A stretch of DNA of 64,000 nucleotides from Panacagrimonas sp963975245 (GCA_963975245.1 CAXBFJ010000012.1:1-64000), one strand, 5' to 3'. Counted from the first letter of the stretch, positions 35,176 to 43,874 are shown. The notes: generated from the letters alone by a model not told the origin. A program made the numbers and translations.

Positions 35176-36021
35176 TTACATGAAGAGATTACTGGTGCGA
35201 ATTCCGTATCGCTCCAAGCTGGAAAAGACTACGGTCAATGGATTGCGCGATTGGGCATAAGTTTGGTGCGGCGAAGTGAGCGTCTTGACGCTTAGGGTTT
35301 CTCGCGCGTGCTTAAACAGTGGGCTGCAGTGAACGGCTGCGCGATCCAGCCACTTCTGGACTATCGGTGCATTTGAGGGATCTTGATCAAGCAAGAAATA
35401 AAGCAATTCACGGCCGCATACCGCGCGATGCCTATTCCATCGAGGGCGAGCACTGGCTGGGATCAGATCGAGGTAATTTAGAAGCAGGTTCTCAAACAGA
35501 AATCCGACGGTCACTATGTATTCAAACGGCCCAAGGCGGGTTGAACCGCGCCAGAATTTCCTAGCTAGCGCCTGGACCTCGCGTGCGTCGTCGGCTCGCC
35601 CACGGTCTGCTGACCGGGAACTGAAGTTATCAAAAAATATTTGCGCGTCTGCGGCCAGTGCACAGCTTAGATCATGAGCTTCAGCGATGGCGGGGCCGAT
35701 GCGAATATAGCCCCGTATCAATCGAGCAGAACGTATGTCGAGCAAATCGTGCAAATGCAAATCGGTATTGGTTTGCCCAGCATGGCGGCTAACAAAGGGT
35801 TCGCCTTCGGTGCGGCGAGATTCAACTGACATGTCCGGTGTATTGTTCAAGCCCAGTGCACTTGGCCAAGCTGCTTTTACTTTGATGACCATACTTTCTG
35901 AGTGCGACGAAGTGCTAAGTGCAGCAGCATCTCGGTAATCCGGAGTCCAGGAAAGCGCAGAATTCAGACGCGTATGATCCATTTTAGAGGCGGTCGGGCC
36001 TGTCTTCATGGGAAGACTCAT
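35176..36021 (-). CDS. Unrecognised protein, weakly like a BMM hydroxylase beta subunit
   Basis: The 281-residue protein has no certain family. A stretch in its second half (VQALARKFW...FEYIVTVGFLFENLLLNYL) aligns without gaps, by eye, to the segment of phenol-hydroxylase beta subunits that reads WQGLRRYVED...FELGLAQNLVLDGLL. A later KWLDRAAVHCSPLF fits the region after it. There is no EXXH pair, so it is not a diiron alpha subunit. Its ATG overlaps the stop of the neighbouring beta-like gene (ATGA at 36018-36021), which argues that both are real and co-translated. The similarity is weak and needs a profile search. Confidence 0.45.
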   Translation of the reverse strand: MSLPMKTGPTASKMDHTRLNSALSWTPDYRDAAALSTSSHSESMVIKVKAAWPSALGLNNTPDMSVESRRTEGEPFVSRHAGQTNTDLHLHDLLDIRSARLIRGYIRIGPAIAEAHDLSCALAADAQIFFDNFSSRSADRGRADDAREVQALARKFWRGSTRLGPFEYIVTVGFLFENLLLNYLDLIPASARPRWNRHRAVCGRELLYFLLDQDPSNAPIVQKWLDRAAVHCSPLFKHARETLSVKTLTSPHQTYAQSRNPLTVVFSSLERYGIRTSNLFM

Positions 36022-36827
36022 GCCTGTTGCGTCACCCGAATCGCAAGCTCGCTCATTGAAGCACCGAGGATTTCATCAGTGACTGGTGTCCAAGCTTGTT
36101 CAGCAATAGGCAACACGGCACTTGCGGCCCGCGCACTCCAATACTCGAGACAGGAAACCAGTTTGACTGTGGCCGCGTTGGCGTCGTCAGGAAGAAGAAC
36201 TGATGCATAACAAAATCGCGCAAAGAACGATTCAAAATGCTCGATCAGCATATTCGTTTCCTTTCCCAGGCTGCGCCGCAATGCACGCACATCCAAGACT
36301 GACCAGAGTACGCCATCAAGAATCAGAGAAAACGCGAGGGTGCGCTCTACCGGCGATGCTATGGCCATGGCGTCCTCTGTGTAACGGCGTAATGATTGCC
36401 ATTCTGGGGACTTCAGCCAAAAGTCGCGCGCACGGTGAAGCGATGATTCGCCGTCTAGAGCCCACCCCATATTCGAAAGAAATCTGCAGATTTCCAAATG
36501 TCTTTGGCTATTCTCTAAGTGCCGTTTCATAAGCCGAGAACTGGAGCAGGAAGCTGCTCGGGCGGCGGCGTCCAAACTAATTGCCCAGGCTAAATGACGC
36601 AGTGGGATCCATATCTTGACGATGGCTTCTCGTTCCTGCGGGAGGAGCATAGAACAGTGACTGAAGAGTGCCGGCCAATTGAAATCCAAGTCGGAAGGTC
36701 GCCCGCCAGCTTTCTTTGCTACACGTCTATGATCGGATCTATTTGGGTTGCTCGCTTTTTCTTCTCTTGCCGCAGCCGCTGGCGAATCCGTGTCATGGAG
36801 AAGGTTCATTCTCGGGACCAGTGGCAT
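36018..36827 (-). CDS. Phenol-hydroxylase beta-subunit-like protein (DmpL-like, divergent)
   Basis: The 269-residue protein resembles the bacterial multicomponent monooxygenase beta subunit over its middle and end: LLPQEREAI...PLRHLAW, CRFLSNMGWALDG, ARDFWLKSPEWQSLRRYTED, LAFSLILDGVL and RAASAVLPIAEQAW all have counterparts in DmpL as I recall it. The usual N-terminal 60-70 residues of DmpL are missing. The beta subunit carries no metal and supports the alpha subunit, but no alpha, activator or reductase gene of this system is nearby. It stands directly after the short ORF at 36834 and sigma-54 promoter, the place of dmpL in a dmp operon. Confidence 0.6.
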   Translation of the reverse strand: MPLVPRMNLLHDTDSPAAAAREEKASNPNRSDHRRVAKKAGGRPSDLDFNWPALFSHCSMLLPQEREAIVKIWIPLRHLAWAISLDAAARAASCSSSRLMKRHLENSQRHLEICRFLSNMGWALDGESSLHRARDFWLKSPEWQSLRRYTEDAMAIASPVERTLAFSLILDGVLWSVLDVRALRRSLGKETNMLIEHFESFFARFCYASVLLPDDANAATVKLVSCLEYWSARAASAVLPIAEQAWTPVTDEILGASMSELAIRVTQQA

Positions 36828-36833
36828 TTGAAT

Positions 36834-37025
36834 TCAGATCGGCAGGATGAGGTGCCGATCCGGAGCAACGGGCTTGCCGGAGATCGACTGTCCGCTTTCA
36901 TTGTCAGACACAGATATGGCTCGCACTAATTTTTGTGCAAAGAGTGGTAGACGTTTAACTTTCTGGGAAATGCTCACTCGACAAGCCCGAATTTTTTCGA
37001 GCCTGAAAATGGATTTGATTCTCAT
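36834..37025 (-). CDS. Short ORF at the dmpK position
   Basis: A 63-codon ORF has GGAG nine bases ahead of its ATG. It begins about 65 nt below the predicted transcription start of the sigma-54 promoter at 37102-37117 and ends six bases before the beta-like gene. Its second half (KLVRAISVSDN...GKPVAP...LILPI) has the spacing between a VR and an ILP element seen in phenol-hydroxylase P0 (DmpK), but the aromatic residues between them are missing and the protein stops early. It could be a truncated P0 remnant or an unrelated leader peptide. Confidence 0.35.
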   Translation of the reverse strand: MRIKSIFRLEKIRACRVSISQKVKRLPLFAQKLVRAISVSDNESGQSISGKPVAPDRHLILPI

Positions 37026-37101
37026 TTTTATTCTCCAACGTCAGCTTCGGCAATCAGGTCATCCTTTTCGCACATGTACAGGATGATTTATCTGATGATC
37101 A

Positions 37102-37117
37102 AGCAGAGGTCATGCCA
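37102..37117 (-). promoter_or_regulatory. Sigma-54 promoter of the dmp-like operon
   Basis: On the minus strand the site reads TGGCATG-N4-CTGCT (N4 = ACCT), eleven-for-thirteen hits... counted as 6 of 7 bases in the -24 element and 4 of 5 in the -12 element, with the invariant GG and GC ten bases apart. It points to the short ORF at 37025 and the operon running to 26843. It lies just downstream of the end of a V4R/sigma-54 activator gene, the arrangement expected for a DmpR-controlled Po-type promoter. Confidence 0.7.
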
Positions 37118-37243
37118 TTCACCTGTTTTCCGGTAAAATCAGAAAGTTAGACGGCAAATAGGGCTTCATCCATGACGGGTGAGTTGCCGCTTTCGTTAGA
37201 TCAGCGAGTTCTGCTTACGAATTGGGATCGACCTCGAAATTTC

Positions 37244-38950
37244 TCAGCTTCCGTTGCGTTCTAGGCGGTAAGCGAGCTGCCGACGCGTAATCCCGAGAAG
37301 TCGTGCTGCTTTAGCCAGGTTTCCCGATGCGCGGTCGACGGCGGTTCGCATCAAGGCAGCTTCATGAACCGCTAGGTCGAAGCCATCTACAAGCAAGGAT
37401 TCGCAATCCTCCAAGCAATCTGCTTCCAAGCTACCCTGTCTATTGATACCGACTGCGGCCGCCCTGAGCACAGGCGCATCGGCAAATAAGTGTTCGATTT
37501 GTATTTCATCTCCATTAGGTACCAACAGCACCCCGCGTTCAATCATATTCTCCAATTCACGCACATTTCCCGGCCAGTCGTGTGCCAATAAAGCCTGCAG
37601 TGCGCCCGCGCTAAGCCCAAGCGTTTTCTTGTTGTAGGACGGCTCATACTTGGCAATTAGAGCCTTTGCCAGCGAGGTTAGATCACTTCGCCTTTCTCTC
37701 AGCGGCGGAATCGAGATCGGGTAGGTCGCGATCCGGTAGTAAAGATCAGCGCGGAATTGGCGGTCGCTGATGGCCTGTTGTAAGTTCACATTGGTCGCTG
37801 AGACGAGTCGTACGTCCACTTTTCGTACCATGTCGTCGCCAACGCGTTCGACCTCACCCGTCTGAAGCACTCGCAACAACTTCACCTGCGCTGATGGTGA
37901 TATGTCGCCAATTTCATCTAGAAATAGCGTGCCACCGTCTGCCCGCTCGAAACGTCCTGCCCGCGATTCGTTGGCACCGGTGAAGGCACCTTTGCGCACG
38001 CCGAAAAGCTCGGATTCGATCAACTCCTGTGGGATCGCCGCGCAATTGACCGCGACAAAGGGTCTGGTAGCGCGTGGCCCATTATCGTGCAGCCAGCGTG
38101 CAAACAATTCCTTGCCAACGCCGGTTTCGCCGAGCAATAAAACGTTGATTGTACTGTTGTTGGCCTGTTCAAGCAGGCGAAGAGCGGCGCGAAAGGAGGG
38201 GGCATTGCCGACGATGCCGCTTTCGGCCTTGTGCTGACCCAATTCCATGCGCAGGCGTTCCAGTTCGCTTTCAAGCTGACGGAATTCGCATTCAATATTT
38301 TGTGCGCGAAAGTAGGTCAGATAGGGATCGTCGCCCCAGGCTTCTGCAGCGCGCCCAACAATGCGACAGCTATCGTGTCCTTGTGCAAAGCATTCGGTTT
38401 CACGGAAAACTACCTCGCGACCGAGCAGATGGGTGGTGAATCCCGAGGCATAACCCACCAGGCTCCAGCATGCACATTCTTCGTCGTGTCCAAAATGTTC
38501 AAGATGCGATTCTGCCTCCCAGGAATTGTTCAGGGTCGCATCGCAGTGAAATTCTCCATCCGGATCGGCCCGGTATTCGGTGATGTCTACTTTGACCAAG
38601 CCTTCGAACTCGTGCAGCGTCGGTCCAATACGGTAGAGGTCGAATTCTTCGCCCTGTCCGGATAGCGACCTAGCTACTCGTGCATGGTGCAAACCCGAAA
38701 CATAGCCCATTCTCAGCAAGGCCCCTTGAGCACGTCGTGCGCCCAGGGTCTCGTAGAGTTCCTTGCGTAAGGCGCCGAAGGCCTTTGCGTGCATCAGTAA
38801 CATGCGCTGCTCGTCCAGCCAGATCTGGCCGGCACCGAGATCGAATCGTAATCTCGATCGCAGGTTAAATTGCTCGACAGTGCCAGCTTCGTCTTTCGCC
38901 GTTGGATTGGGTGGCAAAGGACATTTTCCCGCGGGCACTGCTTTACTCAT
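37244..38950 (-). CDS. Sigma-54-dependent activator with V4R sensor domain (second copy)
   Basis: The 568-residue XylR/DmpR-type activator has an effector domain with the V4R segment (CWSLVGYASGFTTHLLGRE, then CFAQGHDSCRIVGRA), a linker rich in Glu/Leu (about 250-275), an AAA+ domain with GETGVGKE, canonical GAFTGA (321-326) and GGTLFLDEIG, and a C-terminal Fis HTH (NLAKAARLLGITRRQLAYRL). The ATG at 38950 overlaps the GST stop (ATGA), so it was preferred over a start 39 codons upstream. It probably drives the promoter at 37102. It differs from the first activator, so the two may sense different aromatics. Confidence 0.88.
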   Translation of the reverse strand: MSKAVPAGKCPLPPNPTAKDEAGTVEQFNLRSRLRFDLGAGQIWLDEQRMLLMHAKAFGALRKELYETLGARRAQGALLRMGYVSGLHHARVARSLSGQGEEFDLYRIGPTLHEFEGLVKVDITEYRADPDGEFHCDATLNNSWEAESHLEHFGHDEECACWSLVGYASGFTTHLLGREVVFRETECFAQGHDSCRIVGRAAEAWGDDPYLTYFRAQNIECEFRQLESELERLRMELGQHKAESGIVGNAPSFRAALRLLEQANNSTINVLLLGETGVGKELFARWLHDNGPRATRPFVAVNCAAIPQELIESELFGVRKGAFTGANESRAGRFERADGGTLFLDEIGDISPSAQVKLLRVLQTGEVERVGDDMVRKVDVRLVSATNVNLQQAISDRQFRADLYYRIATYPISIPPLRERRSDLTSLAKALIAKYEPSYNKKTLGLSAGALQALLAHDWPGNVRELENMIERGVLLVPNGDEIQIEHLFADAPVLRAAAVGINRQGSLEADCLEDCESLLVDGFDLAVHEAALMRTAVDRASGNLAKAARLLGITRRQLAYRLERNGS

Positions 38951-39555
38951 CCCGTCAAGCCTTCGGTCTTTAGTGCCTTCTGCACTGCCGGCCGCCCCGC
39001 GATGCGTTGCAGGTAAGAACCCAGTGCAGGCCAGGGACTCAGATCCAGCTTGACGAAACCTGCCCAACTCAGGACTACAAACAGATACGCATCAGCCACC
39101 GAATACTTATCACCCATGATGTAAGGGCGTGTGGCGAGTTGATCGGCAAGGTAGTCAAAGCGTCCCTTGAGGGCCAAGACGCTGGCTTTTTTCTGCGCCT
39201 CGACCGAGGTCGGATTAAACAGCGGCGAGAACTGCTTGTGTAACTCGGTGCCAATGAAGGTCAGCCAGCTCTGAAGTTCGTAGCGCGCTCGATCGGTTGG
39301 TGAGGGCGCCAGGTCAGCTGCGGGATTCTGGTCCGCAAGGTACTGGATAATCGCTGGGCCTTCTACTAGCACTGAGCCATCATCGAGTTCCAGGGCGGGG
39401 ACATAGCCACGCGGGTTGATCTTGCTGAAGTCCGCGCCCGTTTCGGTTTTTCGGGTGGCAAGGTCTACCTTGACCAGTTCGAACTTCGCACCGACTTCGC
39501 GCAATACAATGTGTGGTGACAGTGAGCAGGCACCGGGGAAATAAAACAGTTTCAT
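38947..39555 (-). CDS. bphK: Glutathione S-transferase, BphK-like
   Basis: The 202-residue beta-class GST has Cys10 in FPGACSLSPHI and the GSH-binding stretch VLVEGPAIIQYLADQ; it closely follows BphK (ELHKQFSPLFNPTS, VADAYLFVVLSWA). BphK enzymes are encoded in biphenyl/PAH operons and can dehalogenate ring-fission products or detoxify electrophiles. It is translationally coupled to the activator downstream and preceded by the dihydrodiol dehydrogenase. CAGGAG lies ahead of the ATG. Confidence 0.88.
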   Translation of the reverse strand: MKLFYFPGACSLSPHIVLREVGAKFELVKVDLATRKTETGADFSKINPRGYVPALELDDGSVLVEGPAIIQYLADQNPAADLAPSPTDRARYELQSWLTFIGTELHKQFSPLFNPTSVEAQKKASVLALKGRFDYLADQLATRPYIMGDKYSVADAYLFVVLSWAGFVKLDLSPWPALGSYLQRIAGRPAVQKALKTEGLTG

Positions 39556-39610
39556 GACGCTCTCCTGATATTTTTCTTATGCAACAGAATTAAAGGTCAA
39601 CAACGAGGCT

Positions 39611-40429
39611 TCAGAGCTCTTCACCGCCATTGACGTTGACGATGCCGCGAACTCCCAGACCTCCGTCGGTATTGATGATGGTGCCGGTTGTAGGGGCCGA
39701 GTTTTCCTTTGAGGCGAGCAACACATACGGCGCGCAGTACTGCTCGGGTTTGGGAGAAATTCGCATTGGCGTTATCCCAACGAGCATCTCGTCTAGCGTA
39801 TCTATCTCACTCAAGCTCTGGCCGGCGGTGCCTGTCGCATTGAGGCCGCTAAGCCCAGTCTTCATGCCACCGGGTGCAACGCCATTGACGCGGACTTTGG
39901 GGGCTAGCTCATGCGCCAGCTGTTTGACCAGGCCGACCAGTGCGTGCTTGGACGCGGTGTAGACCGGGCCGCCACCGCCTGGATAAAAGCCGGCGTTGGA
40001 AATGGTGAAAATCACGCTACCGCCGGTCTTGACCAGTTCCGGCAACGCCGCGCGTGAGCCAAGCAGCCCGCCCTTGACGTTGACCGCCATCAGTTCATCA
40101 AAGGCCTTTCCGAGAGCATCGCCCTCGTATCCAGCAAGCGGTTGGAAGAAATCGAAAATGCCAGCATTGGCAATAAAGGTATCAAGTCGGCCGAACTTTT
40201 CTGCGGTGTTTTCGACTGCGTTCTGGTTGTCGGCAAAGGAGCTCACGTCACCAACGGTGACCGTCACTCGGTCACCAAAGGCTTTGCTCACCTCTTCGGC
40301 GCGCTGCGCGTTGGACTCGAGAATGCCGACATTAGCCCCTTCCTTGATGAATCGCTCCACGAGCGCACGACCCAGCCCGGAACCACCCCCCGTGATCAGT
40401 GCTACCGAATTATCAAGCCATCCCATCAT
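39611..40429 (-). CDS. bphB: cis-Dihydrodiol dehydrogenase (BphB/NahB-like SDR)
   Basis: The 272-residue short-chain dehydrogenase has the nucleotide motif GGGSGLG (14-20) and catalytic Ser144, Tyr157, Lys161 in ISNAGFYPGGGG...VYTASK, a stretch shared with BphB. It oxidises the cis-dihydrodiol made by a Rieske dioxygenase to the catechol used by the extradiol enzyme. It stands apart from the dioxygenase operon, with the aldolase and GST genes. AAGGAG precedes the start; MM leaves the exact start one codon uncertain. Confidence 0.88.
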   Translation of the reverse strand: MMGWLDNSVALITGGGSGLGRALVERFIKEGANVGILESNAQRAEEVSKAFGDRVTVTVGDVSSFADNQNAVENTAEKFGRLDTFIANAGIFDFFQPLAGYEGDALGKAFDELMAVNVKGGLLGSRAALPELVKTGGSVIFTISNAGFYPGGGGPVYTASKHALVGLVKQLAHELAPKVRVNGVAPGGMKTGLSGLNATGTAGQSLSEIDTLDEMLVGITPMRISPKPEQYCAPYVLLASKENSAPTTGTIINTDGGLGVRGIVNVNGGEEL

Positions 40430-40476
40430 CTCTTCTCCTTAATTTATGGTGATTGTCTGCCGAATAATTGGCAGAT

Positions 40477-41475
40477 TTAACCGGCTTCTAAACTCTTATG
40501 CAGCTTCGCCCAGCGACGGCCGGATTCGCGCGCGCCCTCGAGGTGCTGTTCTGGCACCAGATGGTAGGGCGGACGGCAGGGGCCGGCCTTCATCCAGCCA
40601 GCGGCGTCCATACGCGCTTTTTCGATGCCGATGTTGTACATCGAGAACTCTTTGAATGAACCATTCGGGAACAGGGTCTGATAGGTCTGGGCAATAGCAC
40701 CGGTGAGCTTGTGTGCTTCAGCCCAGTCCGCGCTGGCGCCACTGCTGCGGGCCTTGTCCACGACATCGCGCAGACGCATGACCGGATTAGGGCCGCAGAC
40801 CGCACCGCTGGTCCAGAACGCGCTGCAGAATTCAGGGTCCAGTCGCGCTGCACCGTAGTAATCCATATCCAGCGGCAAAAAGCGGATGCGCTTTTGACTC
40901 ACCTGAAGATCGGGAAGCAGCATGCCGATACCGATGTATTTGGCGGTGATCACCTGCGGTAATTCGGAGACTTGGGCCCAGAAAGGGCGCGGAAATTCGA
41001 AGCGAAAGGCCTCGGTATTCGCATAGACGCAGATGGCCGTATCCGGGCAGGCTTCAGCCAGATCGCGGTAGAACTGAACAGCGGTCGGCACATCGGGAGC
41101 GCACCACATCGGCGGGCCAGCCATGACGCCGTCTACACCGATCTCGCGTGCCGCGCGCGTCTGCCGCACGGTCTCACGTGTAGATAATGAGCTGGTGCCA
41201 CCGAACACAGGAACACGTCCGCGCGCGGTCTCTACGATGGTGCGCATGAAGGCGGATTTTTCCTCCCAGGTCAGGGTCGCGCACTCTCCCAGCGTTCCCA
41301 GTGAAAGGATGCCATTGACTCCTGAGGAAATGAGCTGCTCCACCACGCGGCTGGTTTCATCGAGGTCGACCGTGTTTTCAGAGCGCCAGTCGGAGGCGTT
41401 GGCCTTGGCTGGTGTCGACATGATCGCCCAAGCACCGTGTACTTGGTCCACGGTTAGCAATTCTTTCCGCATCAT
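40477..41475 (-). CDS. nahE: trans-o-Hydroxybenzylidenepyruvate hydratase-aldolase (NahE/PhdJ-like)
   Basis: The 332-residue member of the dihydrodipicolinate-synthase superfamily has Schiff-base Lys179 (VITAKYIGIGML) and Tyr151 (ICVYANTEAF). Long stretches match NahE (ASDWRSENTVDLDET, GECATLTWEEK, KARMDAAGWMKAGPCRPPY). It splits a benzylidenepyruvate to pyruvate and an aromatic aldehyde, the PAH upper-pathway step. The start at 41475 behind GAGGAA replaces a longer frame reaching 41562. Its presence is the clearest sign that a fused-ring compound is a substrate. No NahD isomerase gene is seen. Confidence 0.9.
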   Translation of the reverse strand: MMRKELLTVDQVHGAWAIMSTPAKANASDWRSENTVDLDETSRVVEQLISSGVNGILSLGTLGECATLTWEEKSAFMRTIVETARGRVPVFGGTSSLSTRETVRQTRAAREIGVDGVMAGPPMWCAPDVPTAVQFYRDLAEACPDTAICVYANTEAFRFEFPRPFWAQVSELPQVITAKYIGIGMLLPDLQVSQKRIRFLPLDMDYYGAARLDPEFCSAFWTSGAVCGPNPVMRLRDVVDKARSSGASADWAEAHKLTGAIAQTYQTLFPNGSFKEFSMYNIGIEKARMDAAGWMKAGPCRPPYHLVPEQHLEGARESGRRWAKLHKSLEAG

Positions 41476-41724
41476 CACTTCCTCACATTCAATGAATTTA
41501 TGGGGACTCAGGAACGCAGTACCCTGAAATTGACGTTTTCGTAAGCTGCCATCCTCGTTCACTAGAGAGTAGGCGGGAACTTGTGGCTCGGAATATCGAC
41601 TATCACTGTGGTGAATGAATTGTTTGGATAGGCTCGATCTTCAGAATGATCGGTCTCTGGACGGCATCTTTCGTCCAGCGAGATTGGCTCAGTCTCAACG
41701 GCTTCATAACTTGGCGGGGAATCG

Positions 41725-42300
41725 ATGACGACGCGTCGTAATTTCTTGGTGGGCGCAGCAGGCCTGTGTGGCGCTGCAGTCTTTCCAGTTGGGGCAATTT
41801 CTATTGCACATTCAGGCTCGGAGCGCGCGCGCTCAGTGCTGTTCCTCAGCGATCGCCCGGGCCCGCCGCAACCCGAGCCGGACACCGCCGTTGAAAGACG
41901 AGCGCTGAGCCTGGATCTTGCGGCTGATCCAATGAATTTTGATGGCGCTGCGCTGCTGCAACAAGGGCATACCGCGCTATTGGCCCAGGGCTCGCCGACG
42001 ACATTGTTTGCACTGCGCAGCCAGCTCGGCAGTCATTGGCGCGTCATCGTCAAGGGCCTGCACGGCGTGGACGGACCCGGTTTGCATCGTCTGGAAACGG
42101 CAGACGCAGTAGCGCCGGATCTGGCGTCGATGCTCGCAGGAGCGCGGGATGAAGACGCGTTTGCCGCAGTGCTGATGCAGCTCAGCGGAAATGCGTCTGC
42201 CATGTCGACAGCAGAAAATTCTGTTCACCACGTGCAGTCGCGGCACTGGGCCGGGGATGCTCGCGCCTCGCTGCTGGCCTGGCCAACGAGGATTCTGTGA
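41725..42300 (+). CDS. Tat-exported hypothetical protein
   Basis: The 191-residue protein starts TTRRNFLVGAAGLCGAAVF, a twin-arginine signal with a hydrophobic core, so it should be exported folded. The rest is not recognised; it is Ala/Leu-rich and mixed alpha/beta in pattern, with no metal motif. Its stop overlaps the flavoprotein start (TGATG at 42298-42302). As first gene of the alkylphenol operon it may help mature or anchor the periplasmic flavocytochrome. GGGGAA lies before the ATG. Confidence 0.65.
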   Translation: MTTRRNFLVGAAGLCGAAVFPVGAISIAHSGSERARSVLFLSDRPGPPQPEPDTAVERRALSLDLAADPMNFDGAALLQQGHTALLAQGSPTTLFALRSQLGSHWRVIVKGLHGVDGPGLHRLETADAVAPDLASMLAGARDEDAFAAVLMQLSGNASAMSTAENSVHHVQSRHWAGDARASLLAWPTRIL

Positions 42301-43874
42301 TGGCTAAAATTCTTCCCCCACGTGTCAGTGAGGCGGCCTTTCGCAGTTTTGTCGCTGCGGCCCAGAATGTGGTTGGAAAACCGTATGTTTTCTTGGATCC
42401 GGACTGGGATTTGACTGCCTATCAGGATCAGTACGCCACCACCCCCAAGGAAGTCCACCAGGCCTCGGCAGCCGTGGCGCCGGCCAATCTGGCACAGGTG
42501 CAGGGGATATTGCGGGAGGCTAAGCAGCATGGCATTCCGCTGTGGACGATTTCCACCGGCAAAAATTTTGCCTATGGCGGGCCAGCGCCACGGGTCGCGG
42601 GCACGGTAGTACTCGACCTCAAACGCATGAACCGCATCATCGAGGTCAATGAGAAACACGCTTACGCCGTCGTCGAACCGGGCGTGAGTTATTTTGATCT
42701 GTATCGGCATTTGCAGAAAATCGGCTCCAAGCTGTGGATCGATCCGGCAGCGCCCGGATGGGGCGGCGTACTAGGCAATCTGGTGGATCACGGTGCGGGT
42801 TACACCCCTTACGGCGATCACCTGCTGATGCAATGCGGCATGGAAGTCGTGCTTGCAGACGGCAAGGTGGTGCAGACGGCGATGGGCGCGCTCCCCGGGA
42901 GTAAAACGACCCACCTCTACAAGTACGGCATGGGTCCCTGGGCCGATGGCCTGTTTACCCAGTCGAATTTTGGTGTCGTCACCCGTATCGGCATCTGGCT
43001 GATGCCCGAGCCGCCGGGCTACAAGCCCTACATGATCACCTACGAGAATGAGGACGATCTGCACGAAATCACCGAACGTGTGCGTCCGCTCAAGCTCAAT
43101 ATGGTCATTCCCAATGCTGCCACCACGGTGGAAATGTTGTGGGAAACCGCAGTACAGAAGCAAAAGCGTGACTATTACACTGGCAAGGGGCCGCTGCCCG
43201 ATTCCGCGCGCAAGAAAATTCGCGAGGATCTGCGTATCGGTGTGTGGAACTTCTACGCTGCCGCTTATGGTCCGCCGCCGATCATGGAGACCAATATCGA
43301 GGTCGTCCGCGATATGCTGGCGTCTATCCCCGGCGCACGAATGTATTTTGCCGAGGACCGCGTCGGAGACATCGGCTGGGAGTACCGCGAGCGCCTCATG
43401 CGCGGCGTCCCCAATATGACCGAATACAATCTGATGAACTGGATTCCCAACGGCGGGCATATGGATTTTTCGCCGATTTCTCCGGTGACTGGCGAAGATG
43501 CCGTGCGTCAGTACCACCTGATAAGAGACCGCTGTAACAAGGCGGGCTTCGACTATATCGGCGAAATGTTGGTGGGATGGCGTGATATGCACCATATCTT
43601 CTGCCTGCTCTACGACGTCAGTGACACCGACGAAAAGCGCCGGGCGCACGCCTTGTTCGATGAGCTGATCTCCGCGGCCGCTGACGCCGGCTATGGTGAG
43701 TACCGCACGCATCTGGATTTCATGGATCGCATCGCTGATACCTATGGCTGGAATGGGGGCGCGCAGCAGAAGCTGCATCAGCGGCTGAAAGACCAGATGG
43801 ACCCGGCGGGAATTCTGTCGCCGGGCAAGATGGGGATCTGGCCAAAGGGGCGTTCACCGGAGGCACGATCATGA
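42300..43874 (+). CDS. 4-Cresol-methylhydroxylase-like flavoprotein (VAO family, PchF-like)
   Basis: The 524-residue FAD enzyme belongs to the vanillyl-alcohol oxidase family: an N-terminal FAD-binding half (WTISTGKNFAYGGPAP, VVEPGVSYFDLY, GNLVDHGAGYTPYGDH) and a cap/C-terminal half ending DPAGILSPGKMGIW. The length and the downstream cytochrome gene fit 4-cresol or 4-alkylphenol dehydrogenase, which oxidises the para side chain through a quinone methide and passes electrons to cytochrome c. No signal peptide is visible; PchF is exported with its cytochrome. Either GTG at 42297 or ATG at 42300 may start it. Eugenol or vanillyl-alcohol activity is also possible. Confidence 0.83.
   Translation: MAKILPPRVSEAAFRSFVAAAQNVVGKPYVFLDPDWDLTAYQDQYATTPKEVHQASAAVAPANLAQVQGILREAKQHGIPLWTISTGKNFAYGGPAPRVAGTVVLDLKRMNRIIEVNEKHAYAVVEPGVSYFDLYRHLQKIGSKLWIDPAAPGWGGVLGNLVDHGAGYTPYGDHLLMQCGMEVVLADGKVVQTAMGALPGSKTTHLYKYGMGPWADGLFTQSNFGVVTRIGIWLMPEPPGYKPYMITYENEDDLHEITERVRPLKLNMVIPNAATTVEMLWETAVQKQKRDYYTGKGPLPDSARKKIREDLRIGVWNFYAAAYGPPPIMETNIEVVRDMLASIPGARMYFAEDRVGDIGWEYRERLMRGVPNMTEYNLMNWIPNGGHMDFSPISPVTGEDAVRQYHLIRDRCNKAGFDYIGEMLVGWRDMHHIFCLLYDVSDTDEKRRAHALFDELISAAADAGYGEYRTHLDFMDRIADTYGWNGGAQQKLHQRLKDQMDPAGILSPGKMGIWPKGRSPEARS

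Larger units (their letters stand above)
36828..37243. other. Leader/promoter region of the dmp-like operon
   Basis: This 416-bp stretch between the beta-like gene and the second activator holds the short ORF at 36834-37025 and the sigma-54 promoter at 37102-37117. No inverted repeat like that at 5898-5933 was found upstream of the promoter, so the enhancer site for the activator is not identified. Nothing else is recognised. Confidence 0.6.

Noticed and set aside
36864..36879. Sigma-54-like site CGGCAAG-N4-TTGCT on the minus strand
   Set aside because: It lies inside the short ORF at 36834-37025 and matches the -24 element less well than the site at 37102-37117, which also leaves room for that ORF; kept only as an alternative.
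38947..39555. GST considered as a NahD-type isomerase (also thioredoxin/GST fold)
   Set aside because: It has the beta-class Cys10 and BphK-like C-terminal domain, not the kappa-class pattern of NahD.
42771..43778. 335-codon minus-strand frame opposite the PchF-like gene
   Set aside because: His/Arg/Gly-rich antisense shadow with no domain; the plus frame is a full VAO-family protein.
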